A stretch of 64,000 nt of DNA. Origin: Alphaproteobacteria bacterium. Its GTDB lineage: Bacteria > Pseudomonadota > Alphaproteobacteria > JAAEOK01. The DNA lies in the NCBI GenBank assembly GCA_024244705.1, contig JAAEOK010000018.1, positions 26,472-90,471 on the forward strand. The letters are read 5' to 3'. Numbering within the stretch: position 1 is the stretch's first letter; the number at the start of each line of letters is the position of its first letter. Position numbers and translations under genes: made by a program. Shown here in pieces: positions 53,796-62,705 of this stretch. The notes beneath the pieces are model-generated. The model searched no databases, was not told the DNA's origin, and was given only the letters and a program-made list of their open reading frames with translations.

Positions 53796-55853
53796 ATGAT
53801 TAACTTTCCCATCCTCGATCAGCTGAAGGTATCTGGTTACGGTATGTACCCAGGTTGCCAAGCCAAAGAAGGCCTTTCTATCGAATTTCAGCCCGGATTG
53901 ACGCTGATACTTGGTGCAAACGGCTTGGGAAAGACCACTCTGGTTACCATCATCTACCGACTGTTGACTGGACCTTATGACATTCCAGCCCTCGCCACGG
54001 GTACGACCTTGGGTAACGCTCGCCTTCAGGCAATAGGAATTAGTAGGTCACGCCAAAAAGTATTCGCCGATCGAGTAACGGATGGGGCCTCGGATGCGTT
54101 TGCACGACTTAAGTTTTTTATCGATGGAGTGGCGGTTGTCATCGAGCGTCGGCTAAATAATCTCGAGCTCACCAAATTCGTGATCGATGACGAAGAACAG
54201 GAACTTGATGAGGCTAAATTTTATCAGACACTCATCGCTGACATGGCGGGTGTTTGGTCATTCGGTGACTGGATCCTGATCCTTCGCAACATGGTTTTCT
54301 ATTTTGAGGATCGCCGTGCACTTGTTTGGGATACATCGGCCCAAAAGCAGCTGATGCGTTGCCTCTTTTTACCGCCATCGGTCGCAAAAAAATGGACCGA
54401 AGATGAACGTGCAATACTCGAGCTCGACAGCAAGATGCGAAACCTCCGTGCTACGGTTTTTAGCGAGGAGAAAGACCTTGCAAGGGTCAATGAAAAGGTT
54501 CGCAAAAGCAAAAATGTGCGACAGGAGTTGCGGACTCTAGAGGATCTTCAATCGAGCGATTTATCGCGGCGGGAAGACCTAGATCAGGGGTTCTTAGAAA
54601 TCGACAATCGGCTCAAGAAAAGTCAGCTGCGACTTCTTAGGGCCCAGCAAGAACGAGAGAGTCGCTACCGCGAGTTTGAACGCGCAAAGCTGAAGGCTGT
54701 GGAAAGCCGATTCCCACAAAAATCTGAAAGTGCGAAGTACATTTTCGACCAACTCTTCGCTGACGCGGAATGCCTTGTGTGTGGCAGTTATGCCCCAAAG
54801 GCGTCTGCGCTCCTCGAAAAAAAAATTTCTGGGAACAATTGTGTTGTTTGTGGCACCGACCTCTCCGAAGCAATAGACGCAGTGCCTACGACTAAATTGG
54901 CCGACCGACGAGTGAAAAAAGCTGAGAAAAGCCTGGAGGAAATTGAGCCCGAATTAGAAGAGGCATTGAATGAGCTGAGAGAATCAGAGTCGGAAGCAAA
55001 ACAGCTAAGGTTAGAGCTTGCCGAACTTGATGCGGAGGTGACCCAAAGATCAGTCCGCATCGATGCGTTAATCGATCGACTCCCGCCAGAAGAGCAAGAG
55101 ATTCACAAGCAGCGATCGGAGCTTGCTTCTATGCGAAGCAAAGTCTCTACGATGACCAATGAAATCACTGAAAGACGCAATGAATTTAGTGCCTTCATTG
55201 AGAAACAGAACCGCAAAATGGTCTCCCATTCTGGCGATATCAGGGCTGCGTTTGCAAAATTCGCTGAAGGGTTCCTTTTAGAAACTGTAGAACTTGTATG
55301 GTCTCCTCAGTTCGCCCGCGTCGGGCAGACTGGCGAGCCCATAGAGTTTCCTGCTTTTGAACTAGATATGAGCGGCACCGATTTTCCGACTCCGGTTCGC
55401 AGAAGTGGGCCTGAACAGGTGTCGGAAAGCCAGCGTGAATTTATCGATCTCGCTTTCAGGATGGCCTTGATGGAGATTGCATCCGGTAGCGGCAAGAGCA
55501 GTCTTGTTATTGATGCGCCAGAGTCTTCTCTCGATGCTGTTTTTGTGTCTGGGGCAGCAATAGTCCTCTCAAGGTTCGCCGATATAGAAATTGGAAACCG
55601 GCTAGCCATAGCATCTAATCTTGTCGAGGGAGAACTGGTCCCAGAGCTTCTGAAACTTTCTGCACCTGCCGGAGAGCGGATGTCACGAGTTGTCGATCTA
55701 TTGCAGATTGCTGAGCCGACGGCAGCGATCCGAGAGCGACGATCAGACTACGATAAGGTCCTAAAAAATCTATACAAGAAAATCGAGCCCCCAAAGAGGC
55801 GTTCACGTAAAACCAGCAAAAATCCACCAAGAGCAAGGCGGAGAAAATGGTGA
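53796..55853 (+). CDS. SMC/Rad50-like ATPase with a four-cysteine insert (defence ABC ATPase)
   Basis: 685 aa. Walker A GANGLGKT is at residues 40-47. A coiled coil (about 205-470) is interrupted by a zinc-ribbon-like insert, Cys326-x2-Cys329-x19-Cys349-x2-Cys352. The C-terminal ATPase lobe has VSESQREFIDLAFRMAL (signature region) and Walker B SSLVIDAPESSLDAVF (about 570-580). The C-terminal tail is strongly basic (KKIEPPKRRSRKTSKN). It resembles the ATPase of ABC-three-component and Lamassu-type systems. The ATG at MINFPILDQL was chosen; an in-frame TTG lies 42 bp upstream. The stop overlaps the next gene by 7 bp. Confidence 0.8.
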   Translation: MINFPILDQLKVSGYGMYPGCQAKEGLSIEFQPGLTLILGANGLGKTTLVTIIYRLLTGPYDIPALATGTTLGNARLQAIGISRSRQKVFADRVTDGASDAFARLKFFIDGVAVVIERRLNNLELTKFVIDDEEQELDEAKFYQTLIADMAGVWSFGDWILILRNMVFYFEDRRALVWDTSAQKQLMRCLFLPPSVAKKWTEDERAILELDSKMRNLRATVFSEEKDLARVNEKVRKSKNVRQELRTLEDLQSSDLSRREDLDQGFLEIDNRLKKSQLRLLRAQQERESRYREFERAKLKAVESRFPQKSESAKYIFDQLFADAECLVCGSYAPKASALLEKKISGNNCVVCGTDLSEAIDAVPTTKLADRRVKKAEKSLEEIEPELEEALNELRESESEAKQLRLELAELDAEVTQRSVRIDALIDRLPPEEQEIHKQRSELASMRSKVSTMTNEITERRNEFSAFIEKQNRKMVSHSGDIRAAFAKFAEGFLLETVELVWSPQFARVGQTGEPIEFPAFELDMSGTDFPTPVRRSGPEQVSESQREFIDLAFRMALMEIASGSGKSSLVIDAPESSLDAVFVSGAAIVLSRFADIEIGNRLAIASNLVEGELVPELLKLSAPAGERMSRVVDLLQIAEPTAAIRERRSDYDKVLKNLYKKIEPPKRRSRKTSKNPPRARRRKW

Positions 55854-56494
55854 CTGAGGCGGTCAACTCGCTTCGTCGGCGAGTTCGGCTTGTTATGCTC
55901 TTGAGCGCGGCCGAGAGGACGGGGCTTGCGCCAATCGGGATTCTCCGACTTCATTCATTTGCCTATCTGTCAAACGTATTGTCACCGGTTTGGAACCTCC
56001 CGCCACTTGACGGCAAAATTCTCAAACGCCGAGGAGGTCCATTTTACCCAGAACTTCAAAACGATCTTGATAGGCTAGTTGGTATGGGCGTGGCCGTAAT
56101 ATCTGGTGTTGGGCACGTGCGAGATGAAGCAGGTCGTTGGCGATTAGAAGGGTCCTACAACCTAAACCATGAATTTGCAGAGCCAATCCTCTCCACGCTA
56201 GGGCTGTTCAAAGAGGAGAGCAGACTTTGCGCATTCATCCTGGAACTAGGTCATGCATTGACCGCACTTAGCGACGACGAATTGGACGGGGCCGTTAGTG
56301 AAGACGCCACCTATTCTGATCCATTGACGTCCAACGATAACGTTGTTGACTTTGAAGCCAAACGTTCGCGAAATTTTTCGGCTAATGCCGCTGAGTACTT
56401 TGACCAAGTCATGCCGGTGGGAATCGCTTCACCAGGCGAAAAACTTCACCTCTATGTCCGTCATCTCCGGCGGAGGATTGATGACCAACGCTGA
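55847..56494 (+). CDS. Small middle component of the ATPase-nuclease module
   Basis: 215 aa, no named family recognised. The N-terminal half looks like a winged-helix fold (VRLVMLLSAAERTGLAPIGI, then LHSFAYLSNVLSPVWNLPP, and RGGPFYPELQNDLDRLVGMG). It overlaps the ATPase gene (7 nt) and the nuclease gene (14 nt), so all three are translationally coupled. This size and position fit the middle component of ABC-three-component systems, which links ATPase to effector. Role inferred from context. Confidence 0.6.
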   Translation: MVTEAVNSLRRRVRLVMLLSAAERTGLAPIGILRLHSFAYLSNVLSPVWNLPPLDGKILKRRGGPFYPELQNDLDRLVGMGVAVISGVGHVRDEAGRWRLEGSYNLNHEFAEPILSTLGLFKEESRLCAFILELGHALTALSDDELDGAVSEDATYSDPLTSNDNVVDFEAKRSRNFSANAAEYFDQVMPVGIASPGEKLHLYVRHLRRRIDDQR

Positions 56495-57572
56495 GGTTGA
56501 ATCCTCTCTTGGCCCATGGACGGGTGACGATCTTGCAAATACTGCAAGAGCCAACGCTGGCGTTGGTGCAGATGCTCTTATGTCTGAAGACCTGCGTTTC
56601 AGGTCGAGCATCGCTAAACTTGTTCGTCGACGGCTAGCCGAAGCTACGGATGAACTTGAAAATGGCGTACCCGGAGTCTTTTTACTTCAGCCATCGCCGC
56701 CAGTCGAAGCAAGGCCCCTAAATCCAAAACGTGTGCCCATGTTGGATAATGGGCAAAATGTACTAGCGGGGCGCGTTTGGTTTGTAAGTGGTGTGGCTTG
56801 CAGTGGCTACTATGTCCAATTCGATAACAAGGACGATGATCTACTCTTCGTATTTGTTGCCGATACCCTGGCATTAAGCTCTGTTCCCGCCATTGTATTT
56901 GACCCAAGACCGAGAAAACCCATTCTTCGATATTACCCAAATGGGTTGGGGCAACCGGACAATTGCTGCGAGATTAATTTTTCATCCGTCGAAGTGACGA
57001 TTGAAAAGGTTACAGAAGTTGTCCAAGACACCTACGATCAAAAAATGTTCACATCTGAAGCGCAGCCCCGGCCTGCTAAACTTTGGCAAGATAGAAATAA
57101 ATGGCATCCAAAGAAGGATGCAGAAGATCGGGTGCAGATGTACCTTGAGATAGCATTAAATTCCGCATTTCCGACCTGCGTTATCCGACGAGAACAACCC
57201 ATGCCGGCGGGACGGCTTGATATCGAGATCATAGAAAATGATCCAATTGACAGGAGCATTGTGACGCAACACGGTATTTTAGAGTTGAAAGTGCTCCGGA
57301 AGTACCGCTCTACAGGAACCGAAGTTTCGGACAAAGTGACTAGAGATTGGATAAAGTCGGGAGTCGAGCAAGCAGCTACATATCGAGATGGCAAAGAGGC
57401 TAAGTGGGGAGCGCTTTTTTGTTTCGATATGAGAACTGAGGACGTGGGAGAAACAAAATGTTTTCAACACGTAAAAAGCCTTGCGAACAAACTCGAAGTC
57501 CATCTTCGGCGTTGGTTCTTGTATGCCACTTCAAAGCAATTTAGAGCTACTAAAGCCGCAGCGCAGGCGTAG
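56481..57572 (+). CDS. Putative PD-(D/E)XK nuclease effector
   Basis: 363 aa. The C-terminal part carries a nuclease core: GRLDIEII with Asp247, then GILELKVL with Glu268 and Lys270 (D-x20-E-x-K), followed by VEQAATYRDGKEAKWGALFCFDM, as in restriction-like folds. The N-terminal 240 residues have no recognised domain. GGAGG precedes the ATG, which overlaps the middle component's end. Probably the DNA- or RNA-cutting effector of the module. It ends 2 bp from the convergent methyltransferase gene. Confidence 0.7.
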   Translation: MTNAEVESSLGPWTGDDLANTARANAGVGADALMSEDLRFRSSIAKLVRRRLAEATDELENGVPGVFLLQPSPPVEARPLNPKRVPMLDNGQNVLAGRVWFVSGVACSGYYVQFDNKDDDLLFVFVADTLALSSVPAIVFDPRPRKPILRYYPNGLGQPDNCCEINFSSVEVTIEKVTEVVQDTYDQKMFTSEAQPRPAKLWQDRNKWHPKKDAEDRVQMYLEIALNSAFPTCVIRREQPMPAGRLDIEIIENDPIDRSIVTQHGILELKVLRKYRSTGTEVSDKVTRDWIKSGVEQAATYRDGKEAKWGALFCFDMRTEDVGETKCFQHVKSLANKLEVHLRRWFLYATSKQFRATKAAAQA

Positions 57573-57574
57573 TC

Positions 57575-58840
57575 TTATTTATCAAGTATAATCAGCGATT
57601 CCGCAAGTTCTGGACGTCCCCCTTGCTGAGGGGAGAGGCGCATTGACCTGAAAGGTTCGATGCTTCTGACATGCCATCCTGCGCCAGGCGATAGCTGGCC
57701 GATGATCTTGGCTGTTGCAATTTGTACGTCGGCATATTGACTGTCACCGACAACAAGCCAAGCACTTGCGCTGTCCGATAGCTTCGGTTGAATGCGTTTG
57801 AGGATCCCTATGAGATCAGAAAAATACGCGCCAACCATGTCCGGAATTCGGAGGTCCCATAACGATTGTCTAACGCTGTTTAGTTCCGCCAAGGTTTCAT
57901 CAAGAAGAGGGGAGCCAATAGGGGCAGCTGCGAATTTGCGTGATACCTGAACGTGTGAGCTCAAAGTCGCCTTACGCAGGGCTCTATTTGCCTCAAAGTC
58001 TTTTATGTATCCTAGCGTCCAAAGCTCAACATTATAAACGTCTGTATAGTCGAATGAATTCGGATAAGGCGGGGAGAAAACAGCCAAGTCCCAGCCTTTC
58101 TGCCGAGAACGGACCCGGCGACTATCGCCACGAATAAGTTTAAAGCTCAGTTCGGGTCGCTTGGCGAACTCATGAATTTCTCGGATTGCTCTATTTGCGG
58201 AGTCAAAGAAGGAGTCATCAAGTTTCTCTGGCTGCAAATGCCGTTCTTGCCAACCTCTCCTATACCTCCGTCCTTTGCCGCTAATTACAATGTTACTGAC
58301 ATCGATGAGCACGCCGCCGAGTTGGACTCTAAATAATCTTTGGTGGCGGGGGTTCTCTAGTGAATCAATTGCATGAATGAATGCTGCAATCCTGCATGCG
58401 ATCGCCTTGTCAAATATCCATCGGCCTTTTAAACCAGGTTCAATGAATGTCGCAGGCAAATAGTCGAGATTAGTTATTTTGTCGCAATTTCTATCCTTGA
58501 CGAGGCTAGCGATTCGTCCAACGTCACTGGCAAGATCATTGGTGTTGTATTGGGAGAGCTTGGCCTCAATAAGGTCGGCGAGGTAAGGATTGACTTCGCA
58601 TGTTGTCGGATGGACGCCTAGAAACTGACACGCAAGGGCAGTCGTTCCTGAACCGCCGAAAGGATCGAAGCAACGTCGAACGGAATTTTTGCTCTCACTA
58701 AGCGCTTGGGCAATGAGTTCAGGCGTATACGCTTCTTTGAATTTTCGCCATGTTTGAAACGGAAGTTCTTCGGCACCCGCATTTGTGCCGTAGGAACTAA
58801 TTGACCGTCCGCCTGTCCAGTCTTCGAATGAGACGTCCAT
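57575..58840 (-). CDS. DNA methyltransferase (SPPY, N4-cytosine/N6-adenine type)
   Basis: This 421-aa amino-methyltransferase has motif I FDPFGGSGTTALACQFLG (residues 58-75) before motif IV FSPPYPNSFDYTD (Ser256-Pro-Pro-Tyr259), the SPPY form common in N4-cytosine enzymes. It modifies exocyclic amino groups of DNA bases; the target sequence is unknown. Convergent with the ATPase/middle/nuclease genes with a 2-bp gap, so it is the probable self-protection partner of that nuclease. Confidence 0.9.
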   Translation of the reverse strand: MDVSFEDWTGGRSISSYGTNAGAEELPFQTWRKFKEAYTPELIAQALSESKNSVRRCFDPFGGSGTTALACQFLGVHPTTCEVNPYLADLIEAKLSQYNTNDLASDVGRIASLVKDRNCDKITNLDYLPATFIEPGLKGRWIFDKAIACRIAAFIHAIDSLENPRHQRLFRVQLGGVLIDVSNIVISGKGRRYRRGWQERHLQPEKLDDSFFDSANRAIREIHEFAKRPELSFKLIRGDSRRVRSRQKGWDLAVFSPPYPNSFDYTDVYNVELWTLGYIKDFEANRALRKATLSSHVQVSRKFAAAPIGSPLLDETLAELNSVRQSLWDLRIPDMVGAYFSDLIGILKRIQPKLSDSASAWLVVGDSQYADVQIATAKIIGQLSPGAGWHVRSIEPFRSMRLSPQQGGRPELAESLIILDK

Positions 58841-59013
58841 ATCCCCAGCCTGATTGGTTAACCAGTGCGGATCGACCTGCGCTTCAGATACACCTCCGGC
58901 GCAATCTACTTGGTTAGGGGACTGTTTGTCTCCGCATATTTGGCGGCATCATTTGCGGCATGAAATTATCCCAGGATATGAAACTTGGAGGGGCTGAAGC
59001 TTGATGTCTTGGC

Positions 59014-60030
59014 TCAATCTAGGAGATCGATGACATCCCGTACATTCAGGTGTGTGTATCGCTGAACACTCCTAACATCCCGATGCCCGCTCACCATCAT
59101 GATCTGAGCCTGATTGAAACCCTTTTTGGCTAACTGAGTAATCCTAGTGTGTCGAAGTTGGTGCAGCCTCACATCATCATCCAATCCAACCCGCTTCCTG
59201 GCCCTCCTGAAGGCCGTAGAGACCGCATGGGGAGTCACTGGGAACAATCTGGACTCTGGAGTATGGCAGCGTTCTAACGCCTCTGTAAGGAGCTCTACGG
59301 ACCTCCTGGTGAGGGGTACGGATCGGTCCCCGGTCTTGCCATCCACAACCGATAATATGCGTTGTTCAAGGTGCAGATGCTTGGACGTCAATCTGACGAT
59401 CTCCCCTCGCCGCATGGCTGTCTCGTAGGCCAGTTCGACAATCGCACCCATGACCGGAGAAAGTTCTGATATGAGAAGGTCTAGCTCTTCCCGTTCAATT
59501 ACTCTGTTGCGGGGCTTGCTAGTTGCGGGCATGGAAATCTCAGAGCAGGGAGAAGGGTGTTCCCCGCTGTCCAAGATCATTTCTCGGTGAGCCCACCGGT
59601 AGATGCGGTGAATCAGCTGTAACTCATCCCGACATGTGACTGGGGCGACCTGCTCGAGACGCATCAAACGGTATTGGTTTACCTTGAGCTTGGTGATTTC
59701 TCTCATGTCAGCTGGCAGATGATCGGCAATCTGTTCGATCCTGGTTATGGTACTGAAGCAAGTGGGTCGACCCTTCAAGGCAGTGTGGCAGTACCGTCTG
59801 CCAAGATAGGCAAAGGAGTAGCTGGTCTGCCGTGTCGCAGTATCTTTGCGGCTCTGATCGCATTGCAGGGGCGGTCCTGGAATATGGCCGTTATCGATTT
59901 TCTGCTCAATTTTGAATGCCCAGGCTTCTGCTTCGTTGTGGGTGTTAAATGATCGGGTAAGGGGTTTCAGGTTCTTGCGTCTTATCTGGACGTTGAAACG
60001 CCCGGATTTCAGCTGTCGGATAGTCGCCAT
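59014..60030 (-). CDS. Tyrosine recombinase (integrase) of the tRNA-Val island
   Basis: 338 aa with an N-terminal arm-binding/core-binding part and a catalytic domain holding Arg207 (AMRRGEI), His290 and Arg293 (HQLRHTRIT), His316 (VSGHRD) and Tyr325 (VQRYTH). All catalytic residues are present. AGGAGG precedes the ATG, and attR lies 61 bp upstream of the start, the usual arrangement for site-specific integration into a tRNA. Confidence 0.95.
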   Translation of the reverse strand: MATIRQLKSGRFNVQIRRKNLKPLTRSFNTHNEAEAWAFKIEQKIDNGHIPGPPLQCDQSRKDTATRQTSYSFAYLGRRYCHTALKGRPTCFSTITRIEQIADHLPADMREITKLKVNQYRLMRLEQVAPVTCRDELQLIHRIYRWAHREMILDSGEHPSPCSEISMPATSKPRNRVIEREELDLLISELSPVMGAIVELAYETAMRRGEIVRLTSKHLHLEQRILSVVDGKTGDRSVPLTRRSVELLTEALERCHTPESRLFPVTPHAVSTAFRRARKRVGLDDDVRLHQLRHTRITQLAKKGFNQAQIMMVSGHRDVRSVQRYTHLNVRDVIDLLD

Positions 60031-60090
60031 TCACAGCCTCCTGTGTGAATGGGATGCTCAATTATCTGAAAACTATGACTTAGTGCGCCT

Positions 60091-60145
60091 TTGACATCGT
60101 AGGGGTCGCTGGTTCAATCCCAGCCGCGCCCACCATTTGAAAGCA
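60091..60145 (+). repeat. attR: right 55-bp direct repeat
   Basis: Identical to 47567-47621. It holds only the tRNA 3' half (from TTGACATCG), so it is not a second tRNA gene. Confidence 0.95.
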
Positions 60146-60345
60146 AGAGCTTAAGCCGATTTCCGCTGGTCGCGAGAATTGCGACTCGCACGAAACTTGC
60201 GCGAAACGAGATCGGCTTTTCGCCTCGATTGCCGTATCGGCGTTTCGAGAAAGCCGTCGAGGCGGCGTGCCGGTCTTGGGGCTGTTCCTATTCCGGCCGA
60301 CGGTCTATTACATTTTCCGGGCTTGTGCTGGCAGGAGGTTCGGCG

Positions 60346-61572
60346 TTGACGTCGGAGATTCCAACCCAATCCAATATCGTGATTATCGGTGGCGGCGTGA
60401 TCGGTGCCAGCGTCGCCTGGCACCTGACCGAGCTCGGTTGCGAGGGCGTGCTCATTCTTGAACGCGGCCAGCTGGGCTGCGGCACCACCTGGCATTCGGC
60501 GGGAAACATCGTCCGCATGAGCTCGAACCCCAACACGGTTCGGCTCTACACCTATGGCGTCGACCTGCTCTCCGCGCTGCACGAACGCCATGACATCGGC
60601 TGGAGAAAATGCGGCCGCGTGATGGTTGCGCGAACCGAGAGAAGGCTCGGGGAGTTCGAGGTCATTGCCCGAACCTTGCAGGCCTGCGGTGTCGCGGTCG
60701 AGCAGATATCGACGAGTGCCACAGAGGACCGGATTCCCATTCTGCACACCGGCGACATCGTCGGTGCCCTGTGGAGCCCCGACGACGGCCGGGTCAACCC
60801 AACCGACCTGGTCGCCGCCTTCGTGCGGGAAGCCAAGCAACGCGGTGCGCGCGTCTGCGAGGGCGTTACCGTGAGCCATGCGCTGACCTCGCACGGGAGG
60901 GTCACCGGGGTCGCGACCGATCGCGGCGATGTCCGATGCGACACGGTCGTCAATTGCGCCGGGCTTTGGGCCAGGGATCTGGGGCTTCGCAACGACGTCG
61001 CCATACCGCTCTACCCGGTCGAACACTTCTATGTGCTGACCGAGAGCATCGACGGTGTTTATCCCGACATGCCGACCTTCCGCGATCCCGACGGTTTGAT
61101 CTATGGCCGCGAAGAGGTCGGTGGCCTGCTGCTCGGTTGTTTCGATCGAAACGCCATTCCGGTTCGCCCGTCCGATCTGCCGGAGCCGTTTTTCTTCTCG
61201 CTGTTGAACGAGAATTGGGACCAGTTCATGCCCTATATGGAGGAGTGCATCCATCGCATTCCGGCGCTCGAGCAGGCCGGTGTGCGGACTTTGATCAATG
61301 GCCCCGAATCGTTCACGCCCGACATCGAACCGCTGTTCGATGAGGTCCCCGGCCTCAAGAACTACTTCGTGCTGGCGGGGATGAATTCGGCCGGTGTGTC
61401 CCGATCCGCCGGCATGGGCAGAGCGCTCGCAAACTGGATTGCCGACGGCGATCCAGGCATCGACGTGAGCGCCTTCAGCCTCGGGCGCTTCGACCGGACA
61501 AGCAACGACGAGAGCTATCTGAGCGAATGCGTTCGCCATGGGCCGAGTGGGCACTTCAACGAAGAGAGATGA
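60346..61572 (+). CDS. FAD-dependent oxidoreductase (dimethylglycine/sarcosine dehydrogenase-like), short form
   Basis: About 408 aa. The FAD-binding start IVIIGGGVIGASVAWHLTEL, ERGQLGCGTTWHSAGNI (covalent-flavin region in relatives) and C-terminal FVLAGMNSAGVSRSAGMGRALA match DMGDH/sarcosine dehydrogenase N-domains. Full-length relatives (about 800 aa) continue into aminomethyltransferase (GCV_T) domains; here the frame ends after the FAD and cap domains. TTG at 60346 with AGGAGG 7 nt upstream is the preferred start. Probably oxidises an N-methyl amine; loss of the folate domain would release formaldehyde. Directly right of the island, so its original promoter may have been altered. Confidence 0.8.
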   Translation: MTSEIPTQSNIVIIGGGVIGASVAWHLTELGCEGVLILERGQLGCGTTWHSAGNIVRMSSNPNTVRLYTYGVDLLSALHERHDIGWRKCGRVMVARTERRLGEFEVIARTLQACGVAVEQISTSATEDRIPILHTGDIVGALWSPDDGRVNPTDLVAAFVREAKQRGARVCEGVTVSHALTSHGRVTGVATDRGDVRCDTVVNCAGLWARDLGLRNDVAIPLYPVEHFYVLTESIDGVYPDMPTFRDPDGLIYGREEVGGLLLGCFDRNAIPVRPSDLPEPFFFSLLNENWDQFMPYMEECIHRIPALEQAGVRTLINGPESFTPDIEPLFDEVPGLKNYFVLAGMNSAGVSRSAGMGRALANWIADGDPGIDVSAFSLGRFDRTSNDESYLSECVRHGPSGHFNEER

Positions 61573-61688
61573 AACCCCGGTGGTTTCTGAGAATTCGGGC
61601 GTCGATGGCTAGACGCGGCCTTCCGCCGGCCATCGCAGCCCATTGAGGAGCGAAGGTGAGACAGAAATCCGCAGACACCCGAAATTCG

Positions 61689-62063
61689 CTAAGACTTTTG
61701 GGCCAAGCGCCAGGCTTCATAGCCGCCCGCCAGCGAGGTGACATCCGAGAACCCCATATCGTGCAGCGTCTTTGCAGCTAGGGCAGAGCGACCACCGGTA
61801 CCGCAATAGAGTATGATGCGCCGGTCCGGTTTCAATTCTATATTGTGTATAGGGCTCTCGGGGTCCGCGCGGAACTCGAGCATGCCGCGCGACACATGAA
61901 TCGATTCAGGAATTACGCCGTCACGCTCCCGTTCATCCATATCACGGACATCGACGAGGACGGCGTCTTCGTCTTCGAGGTGATAAGGCAGATCCTGTAC
62001 CGATACCGTCTCGATGACGGCATTGGCTTCGGCCAGCATTCGCTTGAACCCGCGCTTTAGCAT
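61689..62063 (-). CDS. Rhodanese-like sulfurtransferase, second copy
   Basis: A single rhodanese domain, 124 aa, with active-site CGTGGRSA and VDVRDMDERERDG, and RGMLEFRADPESP, shared with the protein at 24164. Catalytic Cys present. GGAAG precedes the ATG. Paralogue of the other copy, with different neighbours. Confidence 0.92.
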   Translation of the reverse strand: MLKRGFKRMLAEANAVIETVSVQDLPYHLEDEDAVLVDVRDMDERERDGVIPESIHVSRGMLEFRADPESPIHNIELKPDRRIILYCGTGGRSALAAKTLHDMGFSDVTSLAGGYEAWRLAQKS

Positions 62064-62222
62064 CGGAACTTCCGGTCACTCGGTTTGGTGCCACGAACAA
62101 ATAGCGTCGTTTGATCGCGGCCACCGTGAGGATCGATTGATTCCCATCAAAACTCCTTGCCGATGTCAATGTGCAAATGTGCGGCCGATGATGGGACGCT
62201 GAGATTTACGACACCCGACCGG

Positions 62223-62496
62223 CTAGAGCGGTTTCAAAGAACTCGGAGCCATTCTGACGGAGCGCTTTTGGCCGCCGGACAGGAGCGAGGAGCGACGACA
62301 TGCTGAAGCATATCGAGTGACGAGCGACGCACCCGGCGGCCGAAACCGCCCGTCCCGTAGGGTTTCCATCCGGCGGCCGGCCACGGCGTCAGCAAGCTTG
62401 CCCGATGCTTCGGCATCGCGCCGCACTTGCTTTCTGGTGGACCGGCACGCCGGATGTGAAACAGAATTGACTTGGAGTTCTTTGAAACCGCTCTAG
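62223..62496. repeat. MITE-like element with 22-bp perfect terminal inverted repeats
   Basis: Left end starts CTAGAGCGGTTTCAAAGAAC, and the right end is its exact complement over 22 bp; similarity continues imperfectly for another 15 bp or so. 274 bp, no credible gene. Ends CTAGAGC match the shorter palindromes at 9008 and 18016. No target duplication is obvious. Lies in the 642-bp gap between the rhodanese and CBS genes; the rest of that gap shows nothing I recognise. Confidence 0.85.
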
Positions 62497-62705
62497 ATCC
62501 GCCAAGATTTCGGTCGTCAAGGCTCAAGCCTCAGAGCCAACGGCGAGCCCCATTGGCCTGGAACCTCATTATAGGGCCATCGCGCGCATTGAATCTCAGG
62601 GCGATCGCCGCCCAGGGACATCTCGATTCTTGGTCCCCCAGGAGACGCGGAGCGAGTCGGGCACACCCAATCGCATTGATCGATCCCGATCCGACACTCC
62701 AGCCT

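Larger units (their letters stand above)
47567..60145. mobile_element. Integrated element in tRNA-Val (about 12.6 kb, defence-type cargo)
   Basis: Perfect 55-bp direct repeats bound the region; a tyrosine integrase lies 61 bp inside the right repeat. Composition is visibly lower in GC than flanking DNA. Contents: a secreted hypothetical protein, an IS1380 copy, a polymerase-like gene with RNase HI, an SMC-like ATPase, a middle protein, a PD-(D/E)XK nuclease and a DNA methyltransferase. No phage structural or conjugation genes are seen, so it is a defence/genomic island or satellite-like element rather than a complete phage. Confidence 0.92.

Noticed and set aside
59014..60030. Complete prophage in the tRNA island
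   Set aside because: Integrase present but no capsid, terminase, tail, portal or lysis genes.
60091..60139. Second tRNA-Val
   Set aside because: Only the 3' half is present; no acceptor 5' strand or D-arm. It is attR.
62234..62527. 97-aa frame inside the MITE-like element
   Set aside because: Runs through the terminal inverted repeats; product of the repeat, not a gene.
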